Positions 9,292 through 20,125 of a DNA stretch of 64,000 bases are shown piece by piece. The notes beneath the pieces are model-generated. The model was not told the DNA's origin and did no database searches. It saw only the letters and a program-made list of their open reading frames with translations. This DNA is from Fistularia commersonii (lineage: Eukaryota; Chordata; Actinopteri; Syngnathiformes; Fistulariidae). Numbering within the stretch: the stretch's first letter is position 1; each line of letters starts with the position of its first letter. The position numbers and the translations under genes were made by a program. Where the stretch lies: positions 8,230,001 through 8,294,000 of the forward strand of contig JBBMNZ010000034.1 in the NCBI GenBank assembly GCA_037954325.1. The letters are read 5' to 3'.

Positions 9292-9789
9292 CAGCGACGT
9301 GCAGTCAGGGGAGGCAGCAGAGGCCGTGCCTCACTTGAAAACGAAAAAATGTCAAATGCAAAAAATAATTCAATGGTTAATTATATCTGTGATTTGCACT
9401 GGAAATGCATTTTTCATTTAACTTCACCAGTGTTACATTTTTTTTTTTTTTATTCACAACGGCTGGATTTTCACATTTACTGTTCAAATACTGAGAAGAG
9501 ATGTGCAGTGAGGCTGCGGAGTGCTGAGCCTCAACGTAGATTTCACAGTGATAGCTAACTGCTAGCATGCTCTGCACTGAGACCGTATTGCTGTCTCTCT
9601 GTATGTCGCTATCAAAATGTTGAAAAGCTTTTGCTATATTAAGTACATTTTTTTTTTGTCAACAACTGTATGTGTGTTACTAGTTTCTTGTGCTGGGCGA
9701 TCATAAATCGGCTGCGCAGAGCCACTTGGTGAGGCACGCGGTTCTCCTGCCTCACGGTAAGCGTGCCTCACCAGCCATGCATCTCACTG
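9292..9789. mobile_element. Non-autonomous hAT-type transposon
   Basis: Termini are CAGCGACGTGCAGTCAGGGG on the left and, read inward from the right, CAGTGAGATGCATGGCTGGT; both run into GAGGCA. They are flanked by a perfect 8-bp duplication ATTATTAT (9284-9291 and 9790-9797), the hallmark of hAT insertion. No transposase; 498 bp. The duplication is low-complexity, but its length and position fit exactly. Confidence 0.82.
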
Positions 9790-9914
9790 ATTATTATATT
9801 ATTATCTGTCATTTGATTATTATTATCAACTTCATGTCGCCGTGGGATTGTGAGAAACATCTTCTCATGTACGTCAAGTACATGCAGAGAAATTGACAAT
9901 AAAATTGACTTCAA

Positions 9915-10085
9915 TTCTAATGCCGAAGTGTCCTTGGCAAGGCACTGGATCCCCAGTTGCTCCCGATGGTCTTGTTAGCGGCGTGCATGGCAGCTCTGCG
10001 GCCGCTGGTGTGCGACTGAGTAAATATAATCCGGCGTAAAGCGCTTTCAAAACGGAAGGTGATGAAAGCGCTTTAGTGGAGACCG
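9915..10085 (+). repeat. Teleost dispersed repeat ('aaagcgcttt' type)
   Basis: Pattern 'ccttggcaaggcac', 'ccccagttgctcc', 'gcatggcagctctgc', 'tgtgcgactgagtaaat' and 'gtaaagcgcttt', a very common fish repeat of retroposon type. Just upstream, 9880-9912 ('attgacaataaaattgactt') looks like another LINE/SINE tail. Confidence 0.7.
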
Positions 10086-11403
10086 TCTACGTTCTGCTAG
10101 GGAAAACCAGAAATAAAATAAAAACTAAAATCTTCCCGTTTGATGCTCTCTGCTTGAGCAGAAGCCCGGATGTCATGAATATCTGTGTTTTTACATGGCG
10201 GATTTTGGTGTTTCCCCAAGAAAAACAGTAGCGTTTTCTGCTATTAAATTAACACACAACAACTGCCACACACCCCAAAATGCACAGATGTGAAACAGCT
10301 TGTCCAAAGCAGCTTATTCATATTCCCACTGCACACCGTGTGTGGTCTTTTTAATGAGATCTAGCCCTAGATGACATCACATGAGCGACATTAGATTTAA
10401 CGTTTAGATTTTTTTTTTTTTTCATGCCGACACAACTGTAATAAACTTAAACTTTCAACTTGCCGCCCTAAGCTGCCAGCAATTGGAATATTAAGACTTC
10501 CCAAAAAAAAGCCTCTTATTCCCGGCTATTTCACAAAGCCACTGTCCGAGCAATTTCCCTAATTGTGGCTGGAGATCCGCGATACGTGCGCGTCCTGTTC
10601 CTGCGCCGCTTCCAGTTGCTGTCATCACATTAGGACAAATCCAGCTAAGTGATGATTATCAACAGCGGACCGAACCTTGAGATACGAGGAAGTGTATGGC
10701 TCCGCTCAAGCTCAATAAAGAGATTGAAATTAATGAATGAAAAGGAAGTTTAGAAGATTCGATCAACTTCAATCGTCTCGATATGGTTTATTTCCCTTGT
10801 TTCGACGCTGAAAAGAAGCTGTGTATCGGCGAGAACACGCAACCTTCATGTTCTACTGTGAAATATCAAGTGCAATCACGCATGTCAGGTGTAACAGCAC
10901 AACTCCATCATTTATTATCTCCTATCATCTTCACCGCAATAAAGAAAAGAAAAAAATGGAAGTCATAAAATAGAATCTGGCCCCTGGGAATGTTTTTTTT
11001 TTTCTCTCCCCTGGACCATAACGCCGTCCCCTCTGAGCGGCTTTTCTGATCGTAGACGTTCGGCGAAGTCTTTCTGCCGATCAGTCATCGATTCGGATCC
11101 CGGGAGTAAATGCCTTCGACGAAAAGGAACGAGGTGGAGGAAAACATCTTTTTCCCGAAAGCCTGTCTTACACGTTCATCAGCGGCCTGAGCGACAAATT
11201 GCATCCGAGAGGAGTCGAGAAACAGCGCGGTTGTCACGGCCGTCTCCGGCCCCACGGGACGCTGACGCAAACTGATGGGGAGGCAGAGACGGGAGGAGCC
11301 GAGAGAGAGTTAGGAGATAAAGGTGGTGCGAGGGGGGGGGGGGGGGGTACAGCTTAACCCTCTGACATTTTTGCCATCAGCTGCAATACCACTTAGCCCC
11401 CTG

Positions 11404-11434
<31 letters not shown>

Positions 11435-13010
11435 TGCACGCACAGCTAAGACCTTCCCCACCAGCACACAAATTCAGTTGCAGTTTACCGCCTATCCTAG
11501 AGTGACCCGTCACAAGTGCTCACATAACAGATTAAGTGCACACAACTTGCTGAGCTGTTTGTCCTTGGCTAACAGTCTAACCTCGTGCACGAGGAATGCA
11601 CGGAGTAGGTCGGAGTGATGGAATTCCTCCAGTAATACGTGAGACTATTGAAGAAAGTAGCGCGGAGTTGTCTCCGCGCAAGGCCAGCGGTGAGAGAATG
11701 CATACATAACGCGTTCAAGTGGGAGCTGCACCCGAACCCAGGATGCAAAACTGTATCGTCGGATTTTATTTTTGATACGTAGCGGTAACCTCGGTCGGAT
11801 CTTCTGCCTCGACCGGTTGCGATAGAAAGACAGAGAAGTCTAGAAAGCAAAAGCGGTACATAACAGTAGTGCTAACAGTTCCATGGTAAAAGCTGAAACG
11901 ATACATTAATAGCTTAAATATTCTTAAAAGAGACAACAATAATAGGCGCCTGGCGAGACGCTGCAGTAGATCAAGCCACAACCCCTGGGAAGCTGCGAAA
12001 TGAGAGAACCCAGGGACTCTCAGGGAGACGATATGAGGTTTCTATCATGCATCGATGAAGGGATATGCAGACGGGATGGGAAGAGTGGGAGGAACGAGAG
12101 AAAGGCATCATGGGATGCGGCTCAGCAGAGTAACCCCATGGCGGCGTTAGCTAGCGCTAACAACAATCTCTGCTTGGAGAATGGAGAGTAAATACGCCCC
12201 CATCAAAAGACACTTCTAAGGGGAACGTCCAACCTCCTGCGTGTTGACAGGATCTTATCTCGGATTAATGAGAGTTACGTCACGTCGACGGGTCTCCGAA
12301 ACCTTCAAGACTCCCGTTTCTGCAAGTCACCGGGCGGGAAACGCAGATATATTTTCCACTGCTTCCCCTGGAAGCGCCAGCTCCACCGTGGAGGTACGAA
12401 TATCATTTTAACGGTGCAGGATGTTCACACGCAGACGTTTCTGCAAAATACACTCCCCTCCCCCCCGACCCAGGGGCTCACACACAATTTGGATGATTTA
12501 TCATAATGTCTTGCAAATCCAAAGTGCAAAGATACAGCGCAGACACCTTGGTGTGCCCTGAAAAATAAAAATAAAATTTCGGCAAGCTTTGACCGGAGAG
12601 GCGTGGGGGGGGGGGGGTTGTGATTATCCACTCGGGGACGAACGATGAGCGGGAAACCACGTTAAACGTTATTGGTCTTAATCAGTTAAAGCATAATTTG
12701 GTGGTATATCTTAGATATTATACCTGCAAGTATTAAAATGATTACCTTTTACCCAAGTCGGGAGGCACGGTATTTCCAGCCGGTCATCACCAGCCGGAGA
12801 TATTTGCTTCTAAATCAAATATTGTTTGCTCAACACACTGCTATCTCCACTATGATATATTAGATAGGAGACGCTTTCTTATTATTGCACGGGTAAACAC
12901 ACTTAAAGAAATGTGTGTAACATCTGCCTCGTCCGGTCCCCATCACGAATGATAATTTATGCATTTGCTATCTATAACGCTTATTCTAAACACCCTACGG
13001 GATGAGAGGT
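10086..13010. other. Intergenic sequence without recognisable genes
   Basis: No exon recognised. Includes a G-run (11332-11347), a (CA)n tract (11406-11434) and a unique-looking, moderately GC stretch at 11560-12200. Confidence 0.65.
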
Positions 13011-13011
13011 G

Positions 13012-13577
13012 CAATATTTTGTGGCCCCCTGACTAAAATTAAATTGTTGTGTTAGTGCGACCCATGCGTTTTTTTTCTCACATGCATTTAGGGGTTTTAT
13101 ATAGTGGGTTTAAAGGAACGGTAACGTTTTTGCTTCAAAATTTGAAAACAAAAGGATTTTTCTGATGAATAAAATGTCTAGTGACATTGTTAAAACGATC
13201 TTTTCTTTTCTTATTTCTATAAAAAAATGCAAAAACGAAAAAAAAAAAAAAAACAGGCAAAATTAAAATGATTGATTTAATAACCAGAATAGCCTTGTAA
13301 ACATTATACCTCCTCTTATACACGCTACCAATCAACTTTCTAATAAATTCTAGTGGCAAATTTTCTCTTAACTCAACAATATTTTTAGGGTGTCATTTCA
13401 TCAATTCTTTTTTAACATTAATTTTTCCATTTCATTCAATTTGTCAAGTCTTTTTTTAGAGGAACAGTTCATTGCATATAAAGATTTTTATAATTTACCT
13501 ATTTACCTCCTTTACACCAAAACATAGGAAAACATTGGACTGAGTGTTACGTCTAGGCAATGATTTTACTGTCCCCC
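13012..13577 (-). mobile_element. hAT-type MITE, degraded copy in reverse
   Basis: Reverse-complement relative of the element at 25137-25762. Shared blocks include 'caatattttgtggccccctg', 'cacatgcatttaggggtttt', 'gtgtcatttcatcaa' and 'gaggaacagttcattgcat'. Its right end ('gattttactgtcccccg') corresponds to the left terminus of the other copy (CAGGGGTGTCAAACTC). The opposite terminus is missing. Confidence 0.75.
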
Positions 13578-13579
13578 GG

Positions 13580-13912
13580 ACAAAAATGCATCTCCGAGCC
13601 CTTTTTCGTCCCGTCATCATGTGTCAAAGTAACGATTTACGCAAACAATCTTTCTTTACATCTTTTTATCAAACATTACCCTATCAAAGCATTATGGTAT
13701 GTGATTACAAGGCTATTTTTCATGATGCAAAGAGGCTTGTTCTTTGTCCGCCACTTTCATATCCACGGCAAAAATGGCTACGCGGGAAAAAAAAAAAAAA
13801 AAAAGGATTTATAATCTTGAGGGGACTTAATTAAAAATGTTAAATGCATAAACATTTGTAAAACCCACTCTGGTGTATTCTCAGAAGGGGACAGTTGGCA
13901 GCCCTGCTCCGG
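13580..13912. mobile_element. Possible second hAT-like remnant
   Basis: Ends with GGACAGTTGGCAGCCCTG, whose complement CAGGGCTGCCAACTGTCC resembles a common hAT terminus. The partner end is not recognisable and no target duplication is seen. Confidence 0.35.
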
Positions 13913-14374
13913 TTGCTGTTGGGTAAATCAAACTGTTTGTCTTATCTGTCCCGGGCCTCGATTGCGAGCCTCTGATGTTTCCAAATGGCAACCCCTTGTG
14001 TTGTTTTATTTTTAGAGCCACACGGATTTTTATTTTTTTTTATTTTTTTTTTGACATTTCACTCGTTTGCCTCATCTCGTGTCGCGTGGTGAAATCTTTC
14101 CACCACAAAACAACAAAGAAAATCCCAAAGGCTGCCGAACTGCCGTTACTTTACTTCTCGCAGTTTCCAGCTGCGGGCTGAGTAAATAACATCTATTACA
14201 AATTGAGGTTAAAGATAAAGTGAAATGAAACATAACCCTGTTAGTGCCCAAACACCGAGGAGCGCTTGCGCCGTTCATTTAAGACCTGAGGGTAAGGCAC
14301 CGCATTAAGGAAGCTGCGCGGGTCAGGCTCGTAAAAATAAGAGAAACAGGCCGGAGACAGTTTGTTCTGTCTGT

Positions 14375-14390
14375 TATCTCCATGGAGATA
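14375..14390. other. Perfect 16-bp palindrome TATCTCCATGGAGATA
   Basis: Self-complementary site with GATA cores at both ends and CCATGG in the centre. It could be a dimer-binding site; function unknown. Confidence 0.5.
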
Positions 14391-15846
14391 CTTTCATAAA
14401 CCTCAAATACAATGCGTCGCTGAGCCGACAGACTCGGGCGAGCCGAGCCCCCATTTCCCTCTCACTTGACTTGACTTAATTAACCAAAATGAGTCAGAAG
14501 CAACATTCAGGATTAAGATTTATCCATTTGGGATTGGGGACCTCCCTCCCGCCCTCTCCCTTTCTCTGTTTAAGGCTGACTTCAGTGCTAACTTCCCACT
14601 CATTACTTTAATGATGGTGCTATGAGCTTATGCTCGTGAGTACGGTTTGGGCTTTAGCGCCGGCGCTTGGGAATAGCGTGAGACGCGCACGCGCGCGAAC
14701 GGCGACACATGAATCGGAAAAAAAATCAAAATCCCGCGCATGCATTATGTATGGGTGTTGCAGGAAAAACAACTTAAAGTCTTGCAGGAAACCCGAAAAT
14801 CCAAACATCTGTCACTTCGTGTAGTTTTATAAACGGCGTGATGCACATCCATCCGTAGTCACGCGTGCCTCCGCGGCGAGACGTAATGACGGACGTTAAT
14901 GGACGGTAAACTGGAGGCCGCAAATTTCTGCGTTTAACCCCGAAGTACCGAACTAACTCCGTAAATTACGTTTAATACAGCGAAGCAATCTGACAGACAG
15001 ATATATCCAACCCCAGCTCTCCGCTTTTGCTTCAGATGCATTATTCATCTGTGTGCCAATTTGGAGGAGCCCTCCCAATCCCCCATCAAGCACCAAAAAG
15101 AGGAGACTGTAAAGAGAGAGAGAGAGGGAGAAGTCACAGCAAGAACGTCTGAAAAAGAGAAAGGAGAGAGAAAAATATCAAGACCAGAAGAGCGAGAGTG
15201 AGACAGACGCAGAGAGGAAGGAGCGAAGAACAGACGCAGCTGCATTGCTCAGCCGCGACGCAGTGAAACATCCAACCAGGATTTCAAATGATCCAGGGAG
15301 ACCTCTCCCTCCGTGTTTTAATATTCCCAGCTCTGCCCGACTTGTCAGCGCAGAGCAGATTAATGACGATTTCCATGCTAAAGACTCTTAGCCCCGTTGA
15401 AAAACTCAGAGGGAGCGAAAAAAAAAAGAAAAAAACAACGAAAAAAAAAAACAAAAAAACACGGGCCTCGAATCATTTCGTTCGGAACCGGGTGAAACGG
15501 AGCCGTGCGCAGTCACAGCCCGCGAAAAACGTCAAACAGAAGCAAAAAAAAAAACGCCATCGGATAACCGCACCGCGACGGGTGAAACCCCTGGTACTCC
15601 GCATTCACCTTTCGCTGTTGTTTGAGGCTGGATGTCAGGATGGTCCCCTCCCCCCCGCCTCTCCGTCTCAGACGCCGCGACTCTGGCGGCGGCCGCGGCG
15701 GTCCGTACCGAGACAGCTTGCAGCTTCCTTCTCATCCGCGCCCGGCTCCCAGGTCTGTGACCTATCTTGGCAGCAGCCTGTCACACACACACACACACAC
15801 ACCAGACCTTTGCAACATCACTGCCTCACAGCAGACATCAGTTGGC

Positions 15847-15878
<32 letters not shown>

Positions 15879-15960
15879 GGGGACGGGGGATGGGGAGTGT
15901 GTGGCCTGGATCAGTCGGATTGCTGTTTAATCTGCCACCCTCTCCCTGTAACGTAGGTCT

Positions 15961-15982
15961 CAGCTGTTAGTGCTAACAGCTG
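15961..15982. other. Inverted repeat with paired E-boxes
   Basis: CAGCTGTTAG, a 2-nt spacer (TG), then CTAACAGCTG: 10-bp perfect arms, each with a CAGCTG E-box. Possibly a transcription-factor dimer site; function unknown. Confidence 0.45.
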
Positions 15983-17084
15983 GACGTGTCCACACCAAGA
16001 CCACATCGCCGCACGACCGGCTGCAGAATCCCGTCCCGTCTCGTGTCCGATCCCGCGGTGGCTTTTGAGATCTCCGACGTGATCGTAAATGACCGCAGGA
16101 CGTTCGGAGGAGGAGTTAGACCTCTCCTCTTTGGTATCTGTCAAAGCAGGGAGCCGCGCTGAGGATTCGCCTGTCAGATTTGGCCTCCGTTGTCAGTCCG
16201 CTCTGATTCTGCTCCCTCAGCTTTGTCGTGTCACCGTTCGGATTGCCTCCGAGAGATCCCGGGAGTCTCTCGCGCGGAGCGTATATCCCGAGCCTCTTGG
16301 CCGATTTACATCGGGTCGGTCCTTCCGGAGGCAGACGGAACGTTCGAGGTTTACCGATAACGCCGCCGACGGGGATTTAAATCAAGCGTCGATAATCTCC
16401 GGAGGTGCCGTCATCACAATCCCGCGCGTACGGGAAAACGGGCCTCAACCTTCGGTAACAGAAGTCATTTATTTCACGGCGCGTTTCGACAATATTCCAG
16501 TATTTTCTTGCCATGTTGGAATAAGAGCAGGATTGATTTTCTGGGAAATCTGCACCGGCAATTTTTCAGCTCTAGACCTCTCAACATTACAGGGAGTGTG
16601 CAGGGAGCCTGAGATCTGGAAAATGTCCGGAAGGTCCGGCTTTTAATTTAGAAAGCGGTGATGATACACTACATGTTATGATCATTTGCATTGAGAGCTG
16701 CGTAATCATGCAAAGCCCGAAAATACGATGCAATTATATTAACATACACACCGCTCTTCCCCGAGCATCCGCACAAGACACCTTTGCACAAGTCGGGCCT
16801 GATAGAATATTGGAAATGCTTGTATTCATTAATAACTGATAACTATCTATCTGCATTTTCTAGTCTGAGCTAGCAGAATATCTAAGGCGAGGTATATCAA
16901 GACACCAGAACATATTTCACTTAAAATATGGCAATATGGCCATATTTTGCAGCCAACAGAAGGAAAGGGAACATTTGTTGACGTTTTATTTAATGTTTTA
17001 GTCGGATTACCGGGGTCTCATTTGCACGGATCTAAAGCGGTGGGGTCGGTGCGTGTCATTTTATCCCAGCGGTTCTGTCTCACG

Positions 17085-17832
17085 CGATTCCAAATCCCGA
17101 TACCTACAAGTACCTCGGGGTCCACATTAACGATAAATTGGTCTGGTCAAACAACGCTTATGAAATCCACAGGAAGGGTCAGAGCGGGATGTTCTGAACC
17201 ATCTTGAGGTGGAGAGGGTGAAGGATAAACCGGGAGCGATCCCGGACGATCCTTCCCATTCCCTGCACGACGAGCCGTGGCCGATGGGCGGCTCCTTCAT
17301 CCCACCACGGTGCAGAACTGAACGCTTCAGACGCTCCTTTGTGCCCACGGCCCATCAGACGGTATAACAGCAGTCTGGACGGCACACGACTCTGACCGGC
17401 CCGAGGTGCATCTGTGCTGCTTCCACAAGCTCACTACCTCAATCATCACATGTCATGCACTAATTCTGCTGTCTTTCTTGTCCTTGTGGGGCCCGGCCTG
17501 CACGCTTCCTGCCAATTTTGTTTATTTATTTCATGCTTGTCATTGCTATTGTCACTTTATTTGTATTATTGTTAAGTTCTGGTTGTGTATTCTTCACCCT
17601 TACCGTTCCTTTATGTTGTCCATTCTTATCCCTGATGTTATTGCTGTTCTTGTTGCCGCTGCTGTCAATTTATTCCTGGATGTCTTGCTATCTTCTGTAT
17701 CTCTATTTATATTTATACATATATATTATATTTATTTGACTTTTTACTTTTACTTTTTTCTTTTTGGACATTATAACTGTTACGCTGCTGTGACAAAGGA
17801 ATTTCCCCAATGGGAATCAATAAAGTTTATCT

Positions 17833-17862
<30 letters not shown>
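17085..17862 (+). mobile_element. L2/Rex1-type LINE 3' end
   Basis: From about 17097 a short frame reads DTYKYLGVHINDKLVW and then RKGQSG, the C-terminal part of an L2/CR1-like reverse transcriptase, before a stop at about 17194. The 3' UTR follows ('gtttatttatttcatgc', 'gttacgctgctgtgacaaag', 'aatttccccaatggg') and ends in (CTTAT)n at 17831-17862. Strongly 5'-truncated and dead. Confidence 0.82.
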
Positions 17863-17865
<3 letters not shown>

Positions 17866-17966
17866 AAGAATAAGAATAAGAATAAGAATAAGAATAAGAA
17901 TAAGAATAAGAATAAGAATAAGAATAAGAATAAGAATAAGAATAAGAATAAGAATAAGAATAAGAA
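17863..17966. repeat. (ATAAGA)n microsatellite
   Basis: About 17 hexanucleotide copies, the reverse-complement style tail of a second retroposon, directly abutting the CTTAT tail of the first. Two tail-to-tail LINE ends are joined here. Confidence 0.95.
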
Positions 17967-18175
17967 CAAAAGAACAACTTTATTTATCTCGAAGGAAATT
18001 GTTGTGCCAGAGTTTGAAGTAAAACATAACAATAATAAATAATAGTAGTAAATTGTATAAACAGTAAAAAAAATGGGGGGGGGGGGGGAGAATAAGAAAT
18101 ACAAATAAAACTATAAAGTGTCAAAGTCAAGGCTATAAAGTGTTTTAAGGTCTTATCTTATCTTATCTTATCTTA
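17967..18175 (-). mobile_element. Reverse-oriented LINE tail
   Basis: 'caactttatttatctcgaag', 'gaaattgttgtgccagagtt', then 'aaaacataacaataataaat'. The same sequence recurs at 53957-54070. It is the complement of a retroposon 3' end, followed by a short TTATC run (18152-18174). Confidence 0.7.
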
Positions 18176-19070
18176 GCTTCCCTTGCCGCACAATGGCATT
18201 TCCGTCTGATCCAAAGATGTTTTTTTTAAACACCAAGCCCGATTACTTCATTATATTCCCTTAGGGGATTAAATCAATTCAATTATATCTCATTTTTATC
18301 TGTTTTCATTTATACAAATATAGGCGCTCATATGAGGCGTTAAATCAAGATTAAGATCCCGTCCGGCACAAACAAGAGACCGGAGGTTTGTACCTCTTTT
18401 ATAGCCGAGTGCAATTTTTCGCCTGCGCACGCTCGCTGTTAATATTGTGTGCGGCAACAGGACGAAGATAAGATACATATGTTCGAAAAACGGTGTGCAC
18501 AGCTCACTTCCTGCCTCTTGATGCAGACTTCTTCAGCACGCAGATGTCGCTTGCTCTGCTTTTTCCTGGGGTCATGACTGCAGTCGCTGGAGAATATTTA
18601 TACGCACGCAGAAGATTAAATCAACTGGTTTGGGGGATGTTTCTGCTTTCCAAAGGAATATATGCCTCTTGCCCGTTTTTTAAGTTTTCGGTTTGAAGAG
18701 CAGATCCTTTTAAGTGTTCAAAGGTGGGCGTTAAAAATCTCCGCGCATCATCCGATCGGGGGGCCTCGGTTTTACATGCCCTCGAAAATGTTCACATAAA
18801 ACAGCCCCGAAAAGTCAAACAAACATGAATGGAGACTGGAACAGCCAGTGTAGACCCACATGGCAGCGCGCTTCCCCGTGTCTTGAGCGGTGACTGATGT
18901 TTTCACACTTGTGTGAGGTGGGGGGGGGATTGCTATTTCTGCACGAAAGCCAGATAACTCAATTATTCATTGCGGATGCTGCTGCACTCACTTTACCTCT
19001 TTAAGGAAGAGGGCGTGTGTGTCTTGCTCATACTGTGCACTGGATGTGTCAACGCGCTTGGCTGCGCGCG

Positions 19071-19105
<35 letters not shown>

Positions 19106-19644
19106 GGACCTCCGACGAGGATGAACCGGCGACATGCCACCAGCACACAGTGGGAGAGATGAGAGGGAACGTGGAGGAGAGGAAAAAAAAGAGCTGTCAC
19201 AAACACGGCAATCAAAGAGATACGAGCCGTGAGGTGGGAATCAAAGAGCAGACGCCCAAAGTGCGAAGGAATTGGTTCCCTTATCTGCCCTCTGAGCCAG
19301 ACGTGAGCATCTCCGGCTCAATGAGGGGTTACAATGGAAAAGATTTTTCAAAATTTCAAAAATATTGCGTTCCATTTTATCCCCTCTCCCACCCCCGCCC
19401 GCTGTGAGTGTTGTCGGTTATACAGCGGGATATCACTCATGTCCAGTGAAATGACAATGATTCACATGTGACACACTCCTCCTACCTGTCAGCCAGCAGA
19501 CACATAGAATCTATTATTATTATTATCATTATTACTAGAAGCAGCATTTCTTGACATTATCTTGCATTTTACAATTGAATTAGTTAAGCGGTAAAAAAAA
19601 AAAAAAAATGTCATTTTAAAGAGAAAAATCTATTTCCGTTCGTA
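18176..19644. other. Intergenic, nothing recognised
   Basis: Unique-looking sequence with a TG microsatellite at 19073-19102 and a G-run at 18919-18928. No exon or transposon recognised. Confidence 0.6.
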
Positions 19645-20125
19645 AATGCTGTAAATCCCAGCATATAAGCTGCTACTTTTTTCACTCCCTTTACGAACTG
19701 CAGCTTTTACGACGATGTGGCTAATTTATGGATTTTTATAGGGTCATTACGGTAGCTTCCTTCCACAGCGGACGAATGAAACTGTTTCGGCAAACTCACT
19801 CGCATTTATGGTAATTCTTCGGATCGGCCGTTAACGCACACATTTGATGCAGCTTTCAAGTTGAAAGCGATCGGTCTGGATGTGGAAGAAGGAAACAGAG
19901 CTCGTAAGAGCGCGTGAGTTCGGCATATGTTCTGAAAAAAGCATTTGCACGATGTACTGTTGGTTATAGACGTCATTTATTTAATTGTTTAAAAAGCTGC
20001 ACCTGCAGTTTTTTAAACAAGTACGGCTTAAGTGCGGCTTATTTATGTCAAATATCTTTTCTATTAAAATTACTAGGTGCGGCCTATAGTAAGGTGCGCT
20101 CTATAATCCGGAATTCACGGTACAT
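19645..20125 (+). mobile_element. Pogo-like DNA transposon remnant
   Basis: Starts 'gtaaatcccagcatataagc' and ends 'gcgctctataatccggaatt', the paired 'ataagccgc / gcgctctata' ends seen also at 45368-45843. Inside, about 19845-19905 reads FDAAFKLKAIGLDVEEGN-like residues, the N-terminal helix-turn-helix of a fish pogo/Tigger-type transposase. Internally deleted. Confidence 0.7.

Larger units (their letters stand above)
13913..17080. other. Intergenic, partly GC-rich; no convincing exon
   Basis: Contains A-runs (15419-15460), GA-rich tracts (about 15112-15200), CA/TG tracts (15780-15801, 15846-15864) and a CpG-rich segment at about 15460-16500 with long chance open frames. Two perfect inverted repeats (14375-14390, 15961-15982) are listed separately. 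Confidence 0.6.

Noticed and set aside
9700..9765. miR-124-like 'gaggcacgcggt' motif
   Set aside because: Only part of the mature sequence matches and it lies inside the hAT element's right end. No hairpin of the right form.
15288..15956. 222-codon open frame on the plus strand
   Set aside because: It runs through A-runs (poly-Lys) and CA/TG/GA microsatellites (THTHTH, CVCVCE), a typical low-complexity artefact.
16089..16646. 185-codon open frame on the plus strand
   Set aside because: No recognisable domain and no family resemblance. It lies in a CpG-rich stretch where stop codons are rare and other frames are also open. Treated as chance.
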